In this document: positions 8,778 through 16,972 of the stretch, piece after piece
Numbering within the stretch: the stretch's first letter is position 1
Layout: every line of letters begins with the position of its first letter
Assembly: GCA_002429385.1 (NCBI GenBank)
Contig: DIZL01000073.1
Span: 32,856-96,855, forward strand
From: Prolixibacteraceae bacterium UBA6029
GTDB lineage: Bacteria > Bacteroidota > Bacteroidia > Bacteroidales > Prolixibacteraceae
Direction of reading: 5' to 3'
Length of the DNA stretch: 64,000 bases
Made by a program: the position numbers and the translations under genes
The notes under the pieces: generated by a model
Seen by the model: the letters and a program-made list of their open reading frames with translations, nothing else
Told to the model about the DNA's origin: nothing
Databases searched by the model: none

Positions 8778-10283
8778 TTATTTACTTTTCGAGAGCAACG
8801 GATTTACGTAGCCTATTTTTTGATTTGTTTCAAAATCATATAAGGTTAGTATCCGCAATTTATAATAAGCTTCCCAATAGGATTGTAATGAATAGATGTA
8901 ATCTCGTTTGGCATTATCGCGTTCTGAAAGGGCAATATTCAGGTCGGTAATTGTAGTCTCTCCGTTTTGAAATTGCTTTAAGGCAATCAGGTAACCATTT
9001 GCCGCTACTTTATCAGCCTCTTTGGCGGTTATTAACTGATCTTTCAATAAACTAAACTGTTCGACCTGTACCAGTATACTTCGTTCAAAATCAGTACGGT
9101 CTTTCTCCACCTCATAAATGACCAGATTTCGACTGGACTCAGCCAGTTTAACCGCTGAAGCCGATGCCCCCCAATCCAGAATCGGAATACTTAAATTAAG
9201 GCCTAAGTATTGCTGCAGCGGTGCATCTTTATAAATTCCAGGTAAGTCATTTGCCCTGTTTGCCAATCCGTATGAACCTTGCAATGTAGCGCTTAAACCG
9301 GTACTTCGTTTGGCGCTCACCAAATTACGGTCTGCTTCAATCAACCTGCGCTTGTAAGCCGATCCTTCTTTTCGGTTAGCGTTAGCTTCTTCCAAAGCTT
9401 TTTTTGAATCTATTTCAAATAAGGTAATATTCAAGGGCATTTGTAAATCAATTTTCCGATCAAGCGGAAGACCAATGTATGACTTTAGTTCAAAATCGGC
9501 GTTCTTCAAATCCATTCTTGCCCTATTTAAAGCTTTCGTTGCATTCAGCACAGCCAATTCATTTCGTGCATAATTATTATCTGATATAGAACCAATGTCT
9601 TTTTTTGTTTGAGCAATCTTCAGGTTGATTGTACTATTTTTCAGGTTACTTTCCGCCAGGTTGTAATTGGTTTGTACCAATAAATATCTAAAAAAACGAT
9701 ACATTGAATTTAACGAAATCGATTCGATCGTTTCAATGTAGCTTCTCTGTGCTTCATCATATACCAGGGGTTCAGTTTTTTTCTGCCATTTCAGCCAGTT
9801 GACGGCAAAAATGGGTTGATAAAAACTAAATGACAGCGGACTACCATTAAACTGTGTTGAATGTTGAATTTTATCCTCAAACCTCGTAGCCGAAGTGGAG
9901 GCAGAAATATAGGTACCGGTCAAAGCAATTGATTGAGCCAATGATAATCTGGCTGAGGTATTTAAACTATGAACTTTCAGAAAATCAGTACTTCCATCAT
10001 TTTGCCCCACCGCTTCAATGGAATTAATAAAAGTAGGTAATTCGCCCGACAAAACCAGTTTAGGCATGTTTGAAGTCTTAAAATTTTTATACCGCCAGTA
10101 ATAATTTACATTGGTGTTTTGGGCATACTTAACATCCGAGGACTGTTCGATAGCCATAGTAACCACATCATGAAGGTTAAGACTATATTTTATGGTATCC
10201 TGGGCCCGTGTGATTAAAGAGGAAATCATGAATAAACAAACAATGATTCCCGAAAAACTTCTTTTTGTGATTAATCGTTCCAT
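8778..10283 (-). CDS. TolC-family outer-membrane efflux channel
   Basis: This 501-residue protein has a signal peptide (SGIIVCLFMISSLITRAQ) and two repeats of long helices with the TolC/OEP pattern (LHDVVTMAIEQSSDVKYAQNT early; LNLSIPILDWGASASAVKLAESSRN in the second half; NLKNSTINLKIAQTKKDIGSISDN as coiled coil). It forms the trimeric outer-membrane duct of a tripartite exporter. Its start codon directly follows the stop codon of the adaptor gene, so the two are translated as a pair. No pump gene is present on either side. The 3' end lies 56 bases from the tmRNA 5' end. Confidence 0.9.
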   Translation of the reverse strand: MERLITKRSFSGIIVCLFMISSLITRAQDTIKYSLNLHDVVTMAIEQSSDVKYAQNTNVNYYWRYKNFKTSNMPKLVLSGELPTFINSIEAVGQNDGSTDFLKVHSLNTSARLSLAQSIALTGTYISASTSATRFEDKIQHSTQFNGSPLSFSFYQPIFAVNWLKWQKKTEPLVYDEAQRSYIETIESISLNSMYRFFRYLLVQTNYNLAESNLKNSTINLKIAQTKKDIGSISDNNYARNELAVLNATKALNRARMDLKNADFELKSYIGLPLDRKIDLQMPLNITLFEIDSKKALEEANANRKEGSAYKRRLIEADRNLVSAKRSTGLSATLQGSYGLANRANDLPGIYKDAPLQQYLGLNLSIPILDWGASASAVKLAESSRNLVIYEVEKDRTDFERSILVQVEQFSLLKDQLITAKEADKVAANGYLIALKQFQNGETTITDLNIALSERDNAKRDYIYSLQSYWEAYYKLRILTLYDFETNQKIGYVNPLLSKSK

Positions 10284-11507
10284 CTATTTCAGCTTCTCAT
10301 TGTTTTTTAGGCTCCATGATAACGGAGAGTCGGACAGGATCACCTTTTCGCCTTCATTTAATCCTGAAATTACTTCCTGATATTCGTTACCTTTAATACC
10401 AAAAGTCACAATCCTTGATACCACTTTCCCTGAATCAAGAATATAAACAGTTTGTTCTGAATTCGCTTTAAAATTATTATTGGCGGAAATACGAAGCACA
10501 TCGTTCTTTAATGATTTCAGAACAAGAATCTTAACGGTCTTATTTGGAATCAGTTTTGGATTATTACTATTTTCCAGATGGACATTGAACTGAATTTTAT
10601 TTTCAGCCACTGTCGGTGTTACATTTCCAATTGTTCCGGCAAGTTGTTCATTGTCAGAAAGAACGATGACAGGATTACCGGTTTTTACTTGCTCTGAAAG
10701 TTTTTCGTCGATTAATCCCCTGATTTTAAAAGTAGTGAGATCAGACATTGAAATCAGCATCTTATCATTTCCAACTTTCTCCCCTTCTTTTCCTGAAATG
10801 GTAAGGATAATACCATCAGATGGCGCTTTGATATCCAATTTACCGAGAATTCCAATCATTTCAGTCAGTTGCTTTTTCTGAATTTCAATTTGTAGATCCA
10901 AACCGGTTTCTTCAGTTTTCATCTGTTTGATACGAATAGCATTCTTTTTCTGAACTACATCGAGATCCTTTTCTGCCAGGACCAGATTTTGTTTGGTTTC
11001 TTCAATTTTAGCAGATGAAATACCTCCAACGCTTAGTAATTGTTCCTCGTCGGCTAACTCTGCTTTGGTGGAAGTAATTTTTAGCTTTTTTACCTCTACA
11101 TTGTAATCCAGATCGATCCGTGCCATCTGTCCTTCCTGCTTCGATCGTTCGAGTGAATTGGATTTTACTTCCAGCTGATCTGAAATCTGATCGATTTCTG
11201 CTCGTGTAGGTTCAGGATCAAGTTCAATGATTACTTCACCCTTTTTCACACGACTACCCGGCTCTTTTCTTATCTTACGGATTATGCTTGTCAGGGGACT
11301 GAGCAAAATGACTTCATTTTCAGGCTCAACTATTCCGGTGGCATCCAATGGAATGATCACCTTACCTCTATCAACAACAGAGGTTTGATAGTTTTTGGAA
11401 TCAGTATTCAGGAATGAAGGAATTCCAGATTTATGGGATAAAATGAATAAAATTAATATCGCAGCCAATACTGAAACTGCAATTAAGAGTCCCTTCTTGT
11501 TTCTCAT
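10284..11507 (-). CDS. HlyD/MacA-like periplasmic adaptor of a tripartite exporter
   Basis: This 407-residue protein has one N-terminal helix (LIAVSVLAAILILFILSH). A lipoyl half-motif (VIIPLDATGIVEPENEVILLSP then GSRVKKGEVIIELDP) precedes a long coiled-coil hairpin (about 100-205). The second lipoyl half (LDIKAPSDGIILTI) and beta-barrel and membrane-proximal domains follow. Such adaptors link a MacB-type ABC or RND pump to TolC. It is the first gene of the pair. The neighbouring upstream genes are a restriction-modification locus, so the pump is elsewhere or has been lost. Confidence 0.88.
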   Translation of the reverse strand: MRNKKGLLIAVSVLAAILILFILSHKSGIPSFLNTDSKNYQTSVVDRGKVIIPLDATGIVEPENEVILLSPLTSIIRKIRKEPGSRVKKGEVIIELDPEPTRAEIDQISDQLEVKSNSLERSKQEGQMARIDLDYNVEVKKLKITSTKAELADEEQLLSVGGISSAKIEETKQNLVLAEKDLDVVQKKNAIRIKQMKTEETGLDLQIEIQKKQLTEMIGILGKLDIKAPSDGIILTISGKEGEKVGNDKMLISMSDLTTFKIRGLIDEKLSEQVKTGNPVIVLSDNEQLAGTIGNVTPTVAENKIQFNVHLENSNNPKLIPNKTVKILVLKSLKNDVLRISANNNFKANSEQTVYILDSGKVVSRIVTFGIKGNEYQEVISGLNEGEKVILSDSPLSWSLKNNEKLK

Positions 11508-11587
11508 ACTAGGTTATTTTGGTTGGCTCAGGTCAATCATTAGCTTAGTAAACTGAAAAACAACAACATATACTTTAAGCTAATGAA

Positions 11588-11615
11588 TTTCAAAAATAGT
11601 TCTTTATTTTTGAAA
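11588..11615 (-). terminator. A+T-rich hairpin in the 304-base gap 11508-11811
   Basis: An 11-bp perfect stem (TTTCAAAAATA with TATTTTTGAAA) lies between the unknown gene at 11812 and the adaptor gene. It could end the restriction operon transcript or be an operator for the efflux pair. Nothing else was recognised in this gap. Confidence 0.4.
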
Positions 11616-11811
11616 TCGGACCTTGTCTTGTTAAAAATAGTTAATGAAGTACATATACTAATGAAATTACATTCAAGTAATCGGCTCTAGGATGGATTTT
11701 AAGGGTAGTTTATTTACGAAGCCATAGCTATGTTGTCATGAAATAGGGTTTATTTTATTTGTAAACCTGTTTCAGGACAAGACAACTGTATGGTTTTGGC
11801 TAATTGCTTTA

Positions 11812-12441
11812 CTATTTCACCAGTCCTCTTTCACGCAAATTCTTATAAATGTCAGCAATGTTTTTAGGTATATCGAATCGAATGAGCCAGTTAACATCTA
11901 AGCCATTCGGAATGGCAGTTTTCATTAAAAGATGATTATTGCCTATGAATTTCCCAATTGTTTCAATATCTTCTCTAAATTCCAGGTGCAGGTCTTCATG
12001 CTGCTTTTGAATCAATATTAAGATTTTAAAAATTCGTGCAACAATGTAAATACATAAAGTATATGCTTTGTCGTATTTTTCGGCTCCAATGCGCTCGTTA
12101 TTAAGTTCCAACAGTTGACGTAACATTAGGCAATTCAGACTTATTTCACCGAACTTGTCTTTCGTGATGGAAACATGCTCGTTTATTTCACCGCTAATGT
12201 CGCGAATATCCATCAATAAATATCCGGCTGAATAATAACTTTCGGTAGCCAATTGAATACGTTTGATCATTCTGTTTTTGAGCTGTTCTCTTTTATCTTG
12301 AGCTGAATCGGTATCAACCAGTTCAAATCGTAGTTTATTGGCCAGGTTCAAATCGTGCTTTAGCAGCCTTAAAATTAGCTTGTCTTTTTCATTGTCTGGC
12401 AGTAATTGCAACGCTTTTTTAAATTCAGGGTCAAAAGTCAT
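11812..12441 (-). CDS. Unknown protein at the end of the type I restriction operon
   Basis: This protein (209 residues from the ATG at 12441) is mostly helical with many Leu/Ile/Lys, has no signal peptide and no recognised motif. An in-frame ATG at 12486 would overlap hsdS by 29 bases; the ATG at 12441 leaves a short gap after the hsdS stop and gives a clean start MTFDPEFKKAL. The central part (ESYYSAGYLLMDIRDI, IYIVARIFKILILIQKQHEDL) suggests a helical bundle. As the last gene downstream of hsdS it may modulate the restriction system or be an unrelated passenger. Confidence 0.6.
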   Translation of the reverse strand: MTFDPEFKKALQLLPDNEKDKLILRLLKHDLNLANKLRFELVDTDSAQDKREQLKNRMIKRIQLATESYYSAGYLLMDIRDISGEINEHVSITKDKFGEISLNCLMLRQLLELNNERIGAEKYDKAYTLCIYIVARIFKILILIQKQHEDLHLEFREDIETIGKFIGNNHLLMKTAIPNGLDVNWLIRFDIPKNIADIYKNLRERGLVK

Positions 12442-12457
12442 ACTACACTTTTTGTGG

Positions 12458-13966
12458 TTATTTAAATTCAACATTCTCCTTTTCATCTACCTCACCTGCC
12501 AGCCGTGGCTGGAATGCCCCGTGCAACAAAGCTTTGAGCAGTTGCTCGGTGGCGTGTTGGTTGGCGATGATGTGTTCCTTGATTTGTTTGGTTTTGTCTA
12601 ATTGTTTTTCTATTTCGGTTACAATGCGGGTTTGTTCGGAAAGTGGGGGAAGGGGAATTAATGAGGAGATGATGTCTTTAACATTAACATGTTTGGCACC
12701 CATTCCTCTATGCTTTTCAAGTAATCGATTTTTATACTTTTCTTCCGTTACTATCATTTTTAGAAATGATGGAATAATTCCATTAGAAGAACGAAACAAC
12801 ATTACCCTTTGTCCTAAACAGATATTCTTTGAAGCAGGAATAAATGCCGCAAGCCCTATTGACCCTTCTCTCGCATAAACAATATCATTTTCACATGGCA
12901 CAATTCTTTTAATACGTTCTTCAAATCCTTCCTTTGAAAGATGTCTTAATCGTATTATATTCCCAGAATTATCAATACAATTTGTGTCAATACCATAATA
13001 TCCTGTTTCTGTAGATAAATACTTTGGGGTTGAATGTGGACAATCTATAATTTCTTCACAAATTTCTCCCAACCTACACCAAACCCAACTTTCCGGAATT
13101 TCAAAAGGAATCTCTTCTGTTTTGATAGGTGGTAAATGTTGTTCTTTTTTGCCCGATTTTATTTTTTCGGCCTTTGTACGTTTGAGTAATTCGCTGGCTG
13201 GTTCGTCTTTGGGGATTTGCTTTACCAACTTACCTTGTACGGCTTCTTGTAAAATGGCATGGTTTAGGTTTTCGAGTTGGGTAAGTTGATCGGTTAATAA
13301 ATTCTGTACCTTTTGTGCTTTATCATATTCGCTCAACGCTGTTTCTATTTCCGCATACAAATCTTCGTATCCTTTTAATTTCTGGCCTTGAGATATTAAA
13401 ACAGCTTCGTCTTGAATCGCTTTAGGACAATCAGGAAGGATCAATGATTTTAAATTTTCAGCATTGGCCTTTGGTCTGAAATTTCGTTCATTCAAGTTTA
13501 CAATCTGGCTCCAATATGCGAAACTGTGCAAGAATAAGTAAAGATAATCAGGGTTAACAGTTGCTTTGGCTCTGATACGAATCAAGTAGCCCGCATAAAT
13601 TGAGTTTTTGGGTGGAGTATCAATTTTAAAACTCTTTCCAGTGGTTCCACCGGTACGGGCAATTAAAATATCGTCATTCTTTAAAAGATATGTTTCTTCA
13701 TCATCACAATTGCAATATGGTACAGTTTCCCAATTTACTTTGCTTTCATGTATATCGCTTATCCTCAGAAATTTATTTTTTCCTGATTGTAAACCAGAGG
13801 CATTGTAACCATATTGAGTGCCTTCAATTAGTTTTTCTAAACGAGCCGGACTGTTGTACTTTTCGAAAAGATAAATGAGAATTAAGGTATTCCGTATTTG
13901 CTTTTTGATTTCCTCTTTATCTGAAATAAATGTAAGGGGAACATATTCAAAGTTTAATTTACTCAT
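12458..13966 (-). CDS. hsdS: Type I restriction-modification specificity subunit
   Basis: The protein is 502 residues long from this start. It has two target recognition domains: the first around SGKNKFLRISDIHESKVNW to LKSLILPDCPKAIQDEAV, the second from PESWVWCRLGEICEEI to IPLPPLSEQTRIV. They are separated by a helical spacer (LTDQLTQLENLNHAILQEAVQGKL) and followed by a C-terminal helix (EIEKQLDKTKQIKEHI). Each domain reads one half of a split DNA target. The ATG at 13966 overlaps the stop of the DUF1016 gene (ATGA), which fixes the start. The domain order is normal. The sequence specificity cannot be predicted. Confidence 0.93.
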   Translation of the reverse strand: MSKLNFEYVPLTFISDKEEIKKQIRNTLILIYLFEKYNSPARLEKLIEGTQYGYNASGLQSGKNKFLRISDIHESKVNWETVPYCNCDDEETYLLKNDDILIARTGGTTGKSFKIDTPPKNSIYAGYLIRIRAKATVNPDYLYLFLHSFAYWSQIVNLNERNFRPKANAENLKSLILPDCPKAIQDEAVLISQGQKLKGYEDLYAEIETALSEYDKAQKVQNLLTDQLTQLENLNHAILQEAVQGKLVKQIPKDEPASELLKRTKAEKIKSGKKEQHLPPIKTEEIPFEIPESWVWCRLGEICEEIIDCPHSTPKYLSTETGYYGIDTNCIDNSGNIIRLRHLSKEGFEERIKRIVPCENDIVYAREGSIGLAAFIPASKNICLGQRVMLFRSSNGIIPSFLKMIVTEEKYKNRLLEKHRGMGAKHVNVKDIISSLIPLPPLSEQTRIVTEIEKQLDKTKQIKEHIIANQHATEQLLKALLHGAFQPRLAGEVDEKENVEFK

Positions 13967-15021
13967 GATTTTATTCCCCTCTCTGCCAATTCGAGTATTT
14001 CCTGCCACTTATCCTGAAGCATTTTCTTATTTGGCATTTTTAAGTTATAAACAGCTACCATAGCAGGATTCATGGTTCTGCTTAATGCGTATTCTACCAA
14101 TACATCGTCTTTTGATTTGCATAGCAGCACACCAATACTTGGGTTTTCGTGCAGCTTTCTTACGTCACGGTCAAGCGCTTCGAGGTAGAAATTAATCTTG
14201 CCAAGATATTCAGGTTCAAACATATCTGTTTTTAGATCAAAAGCTACCAAACATTGCAATTCGCGGTGATAAAACAGTAGATCGATCCTGAAATCACGCA
14301 TTCCAACCTGTAATTTATACTCTTCTCCAATAAATGCAAAATCACTCCCCAACTCAATTAGGAATTTCTTCAGATTTGCCACAATTGCTCTTTGCAAATC
14401 AATCTCTTTGTGCGGTTCAGACAGATTTAAAAATTCAAATACATAACTATCTTTAAACACATTCAAAACCTTAGAAGACTGAGGCAAATCCTTAACTGCA
14501 GCAGATATTGTCAGATTTCCCATCATGGTTCGTTCAAACAAACTACTTTTTATTTGCCTACGCAATTCGCGAACACTCCACCTTTCTTTAGGAGCTTGAA
14601 TCAAATAGAAGACTTTTTCTTCCGGTAATTTGCATGCTGACATTATCTCTAAATGATGCGACCAACTAATTTGTCTCAACAGTGTTGAGACAAATTCATT
14701 ACATTGATTATCATCAAATAGTAATTGTCTCGACACTGTTGAGACGATTGCTGGATTCGTATAGGTATCATAGAATTGAACCATTCTATAAATTCCCGGG
14801 CGTGTAAACCCCGACAATAAGGGCTCTTCCTTCTTTAAAAACTCAACTAATTTATTTACGATCCCATCGCCCCATCCTGATTTGGTAAGTTTGTTACTCA
14901 CATATTCCCCAACCTGCCAATATAGTTGGATCAGTTTTTCATTGACAGAACGTAATGCATTGTATTGTGCCTGTATAATAATATTTCTGATTTCGGAAAA
15001 GTGTTGTATCAACTCATTCAT
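13963..15021 (-). CDS. DUF1016 (YhcG-like) PD-(D/E)XK nuclease family protein
   Basis: This 352-residue protein has the DUF1016 N-terminal helical domain (IQAQYNALRSVNEKLIQLYWQVGEYVS...GWGDGIVNKL) and C-terminal nuclease domain. The likely catalytic residues lie in FRIDLLFYHRELQCLVAFDLK (Asp, then D-L-K). It sits between hsdM and hsdS and overlaps hsdS by ATGA. DUF1016 genes are often found inside type I restriction loci; a direct role is not established. The stretch encoding about residues 92-118 contains two palindromes. Confidence 0.88.
   Translation of the reverse strand: MNELIQHFSEIRNIIIQAQYNALRSVNEKLIQLYWQVGEYVSNKLTKSGWGDGIVNKLVEFLKKEEPLLSGFTRPGIYRMVQFYDTYTNPAIVSTVSRQLLFDDNQCNEFVSTLLRQISWSHHLEIMSACKLPEEKVFYLIQAPKERWSVRELRRQIKSSLFERTMMGNLTISAAVKDLPQSSKVLNVFKDSYVFEFLNLSEPHKEIDLQRAIVANLKKFLIELGSDFAFIGEEYKLQVGMRDFRIDLLFYHRELQCLVAFDLKTDMFEPEYLGKINFYLEALDRDVRKLHENPSIGVLLCKSKDDVLVEYALSRTMNPAMVAVYNLKMPNKKMLQDKWQEILELAERGIKS
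14669..14748. repeat. Two related palindromes inside the DUF1016 gene
   Basis: The first (14669-14695) is a perfect 27-base palindrome around GTCTCAACAGTGTTGAGAC; the second (14724-14748) is a near copy, GTCTCGACACTGTTGAGAC. Their centres are 54 bases apart. They encode the similar peptides FVSTLLRQ and IVSTVSRQ. Confidence 0.8.
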
Positions 15022-15029
15022 TTTACTGA

Positions 15030-16484
15030 TTATTTTAATTCGTTCAACAATGCCAATGAAGCCTGAAACGAGTGTTCAAGCTTTGCTAAAATTGCTTTCC
15101 GGTCATAAATAACCTCTTCAACCACCTTATTCGGATTTTTAATATCCAGATCAAATCCACGTTCCTTAATGGTATCGATAGAAACCTTCCAACTTACCTC
15201 GCTTTCTTCTCTATTTTTCCACCAATTTTTGATGTCTTCAAATTCCTCAATGCGTATGGGTTTGGTTTTGCTGTATGCTTTGTAGCCTTCTGGCATAGTG
15301 TGTTGGTAGTACCAAACTACTTTTGTGGCAAAACTGTCTGAACTATGATTTGTTTGATTAAATGATTTGCCTGATTTCTTTTCGAAGAATAATAAATTGG
15401 TATTTACAGTTGCGTAAGGAGCAAAAACCGATTGAGGTAAACGAACGATAGTATGAAGATTGCAATCTCTTAACAGTTTCTCTCTCACTCTTGCTTTTAC
15501 GCCTTCGCCAGTTAACGAGCCATCGGGCAAAACAATTCCTGCCCGTCCTCCCTCTTTGAGCAGTTGTATAAAGAGGATCAGAAACAGGTCGGCGCTCTCT
15601 TTGGTGCGGTAGTTCAAAGGGAAATTGGTTTCCATGCCATCGCCAACCACGCCTCCAAACGGAGGATTTGTAACAATTACATCTACCCTGTCGGCCTGCC
15701 TTATCGAAGTGAGTTCGCGGCTCAGTGAATCGCCGTTTTCAATTTGCGGCACTTCAATGTCGTGAATAATAAGGTTGATTACACTGAGCATAAAAGGCAA
15801 GGGTTTTAGCTCGGTGCCTGTGATTGTTTCCTGTAATATTTTAAGGTCGGCCACATTTTTTACCTGCTTTCGTAAATGCTCGATGGCGCAAACCAAAAAG
15901 CCACCTGTTCCGTTGGCCGGATCTTTCAGCTTTTCGCCCAATTGAGGGTTTACCATGTCGATGATAAGCTGTGTTACCGCACGCGGGGTGTAAAATTCGC
16001 CGGTGTCTTTCTTGGTTGCCAATCCCTGTAAAATGTCTTCGTAAATGGCATTGAATATATGATGTTCTTTGCTGCTATTGAAGTCAATTTCGTTGAGTTT
16101 ATTGATGGCCTGTCTAAAGGTGGTACCGCTTTTCATGTAGTTATTGGTACCATCGAAAATGTTTCGGATAATCACGCCCAAACGGTTATCTGCGGTTACG
16201 GGCAGTTCTTTTAACTGCGGAAAGAGTTTGTTGTTTACAAAAATAATCAGTTCGTCGCCAGTAATGCCTTCGTCGTTTTCGGCCCAGGTGCGCCATTGCA
16301 ATTCGGGAGGAATGGCCGATTTGTATTTCAGATCGAGCAGTTCTTTTTCTTTGTCTTTATCGTCGAACAGTTTTAAAAAAATCATCCATCCCAATTGTTC
16401 AATACGCTGGGCATCGCCACTTAAACCAGGGTCTTTCCTGAAAATATCACGTATTGATTTAATTACGCCTCCTATGTTGCTCAT
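15030..16484 (-). CDS. hsdM: Type I restriction-modification DNA N6-adenine methyltransferase subunit
   Basis: This 484-residue protein has the HsdM N-terminal helical domain and the methyltransferase domain with the SAM-binding motif DPANGTGGFL (about residue 190) and the catalytic motif NPPF (about 275). It methylates adenine in the target read by HsdS and forms the M2S core to which HsdR binds. It lies eight bases upstream of the DUF1016 gene and follows the GxxExxY gene. Length and motifs are normal. Confidence 0.96.
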   Translation of the reverse strand: MSNIGGVIKSIRDIFRKDPGLSGDAQRIEQLGWMIFLKLFDDKDKEKELLDLKYKSAIPPELQWRTWAENDEGITGDELIIFVNNKLFPQLKELPVTADNRLGVIIRNIFDGTNNYMKSGTTFRQAINKLNEIDFNSSKEHHIFNAIYEDILQGLATKKDTGEFYTPRAVTQLIIDMVNPQLGEKLKDPANGTGGFLVCAIEHLRKQVKNVADLKILQETITGTELKPLPFMLSVINLIIHDIEVPQIENGDSLSRELTSIRQADRVDVIVTNPPFGGVVGDGMETNFPLNYRTKESADLFLILFIQLLKEGGRAGIVLPDGSLTGEGVKARVREKLLRDCNLHTIVRLPQSVFAPYATVNTNLLFFEKKSGKSFNQTNHSSDSFATKVVWYYQHTMPEGYKAYSKTKPIRIEEFEDIKNWWKNREESEVSWKVSIDTIKERGFDLDIKNPNKVVEEVIYDRKAILAKLEHSFQASLALLNELK

Positions 16485-16500
16485 TGTTACGTTGTCAGAA

Positions 16501-16929
16501 TTATGATTTATTTGATTTTAAGATTGAAGGATTATTCTTTGTATATTCTATATTTTCGGGATGGTTTAGATTATAAACCCGTTTGAATTCCAAAATTCTG
16601 GATCCAAAATTAAGAAGTAGTCCAACAGGTAAATTATAAGCCTGACAATAGTTCATTGCTTGTGCCAAATGAACGTCTTCTATTTTAGTTAATGCTTTAA
16701 GTTCGACCATTATAAATTCTTCGACAAAAAAATCAACCCGCCTGGTTCCAATATCAAAGCCTTCATAAAAAATGGTCATTTCCATTTCTCGTTGAAAGTT
16801 TATATTTTGTTTTTGCATCTCAATAGCTAATGCCCTTTGATAGATAACTTCCTGAAATCCATTACCTAAAGTACTGTGTACCTTCATGGCACATCCAATA
16901 ATATTCCGTGTTATAGCTTCGTACTTCAT
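16501..16929 (-). CDS. GxxExxY-family protein (PD-(D/E)XK-like)
   Basis: This 142-residue protein contains the family signature GFQEVIY (Gly-x-x-Glu-x-x-Tyr) near residue 23 and a nuclease-like core RVDFFVEEFIMVELKA (Asp, then E-L-K). Members are widespread in Bacteroidota, often inside unrelated operons, and their job is unproven. Here it lies between hsdR and hsdM, 16 bases from hsdM, so it is transcribed with the restriction genes. Confidence 0.88.
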   Translation of the reverse strand: MKYEAITRNIIGCAMKVHSTLGNGFQEVIYQRALAIEMQKQNINFQREMEMTIFYEGFDIGTRRVDFFVEEFIMVELKALTKIEDVHLAQAMNYCQAYNLPVGLLLNFGSRILEFKRVYNLNHPENIEYTKNNPSILKSNKS

Positions 16930-16972
16930 CGGCTTTTTTATCCTTTTATCTTAAAATCAAATAAATCCTAAT

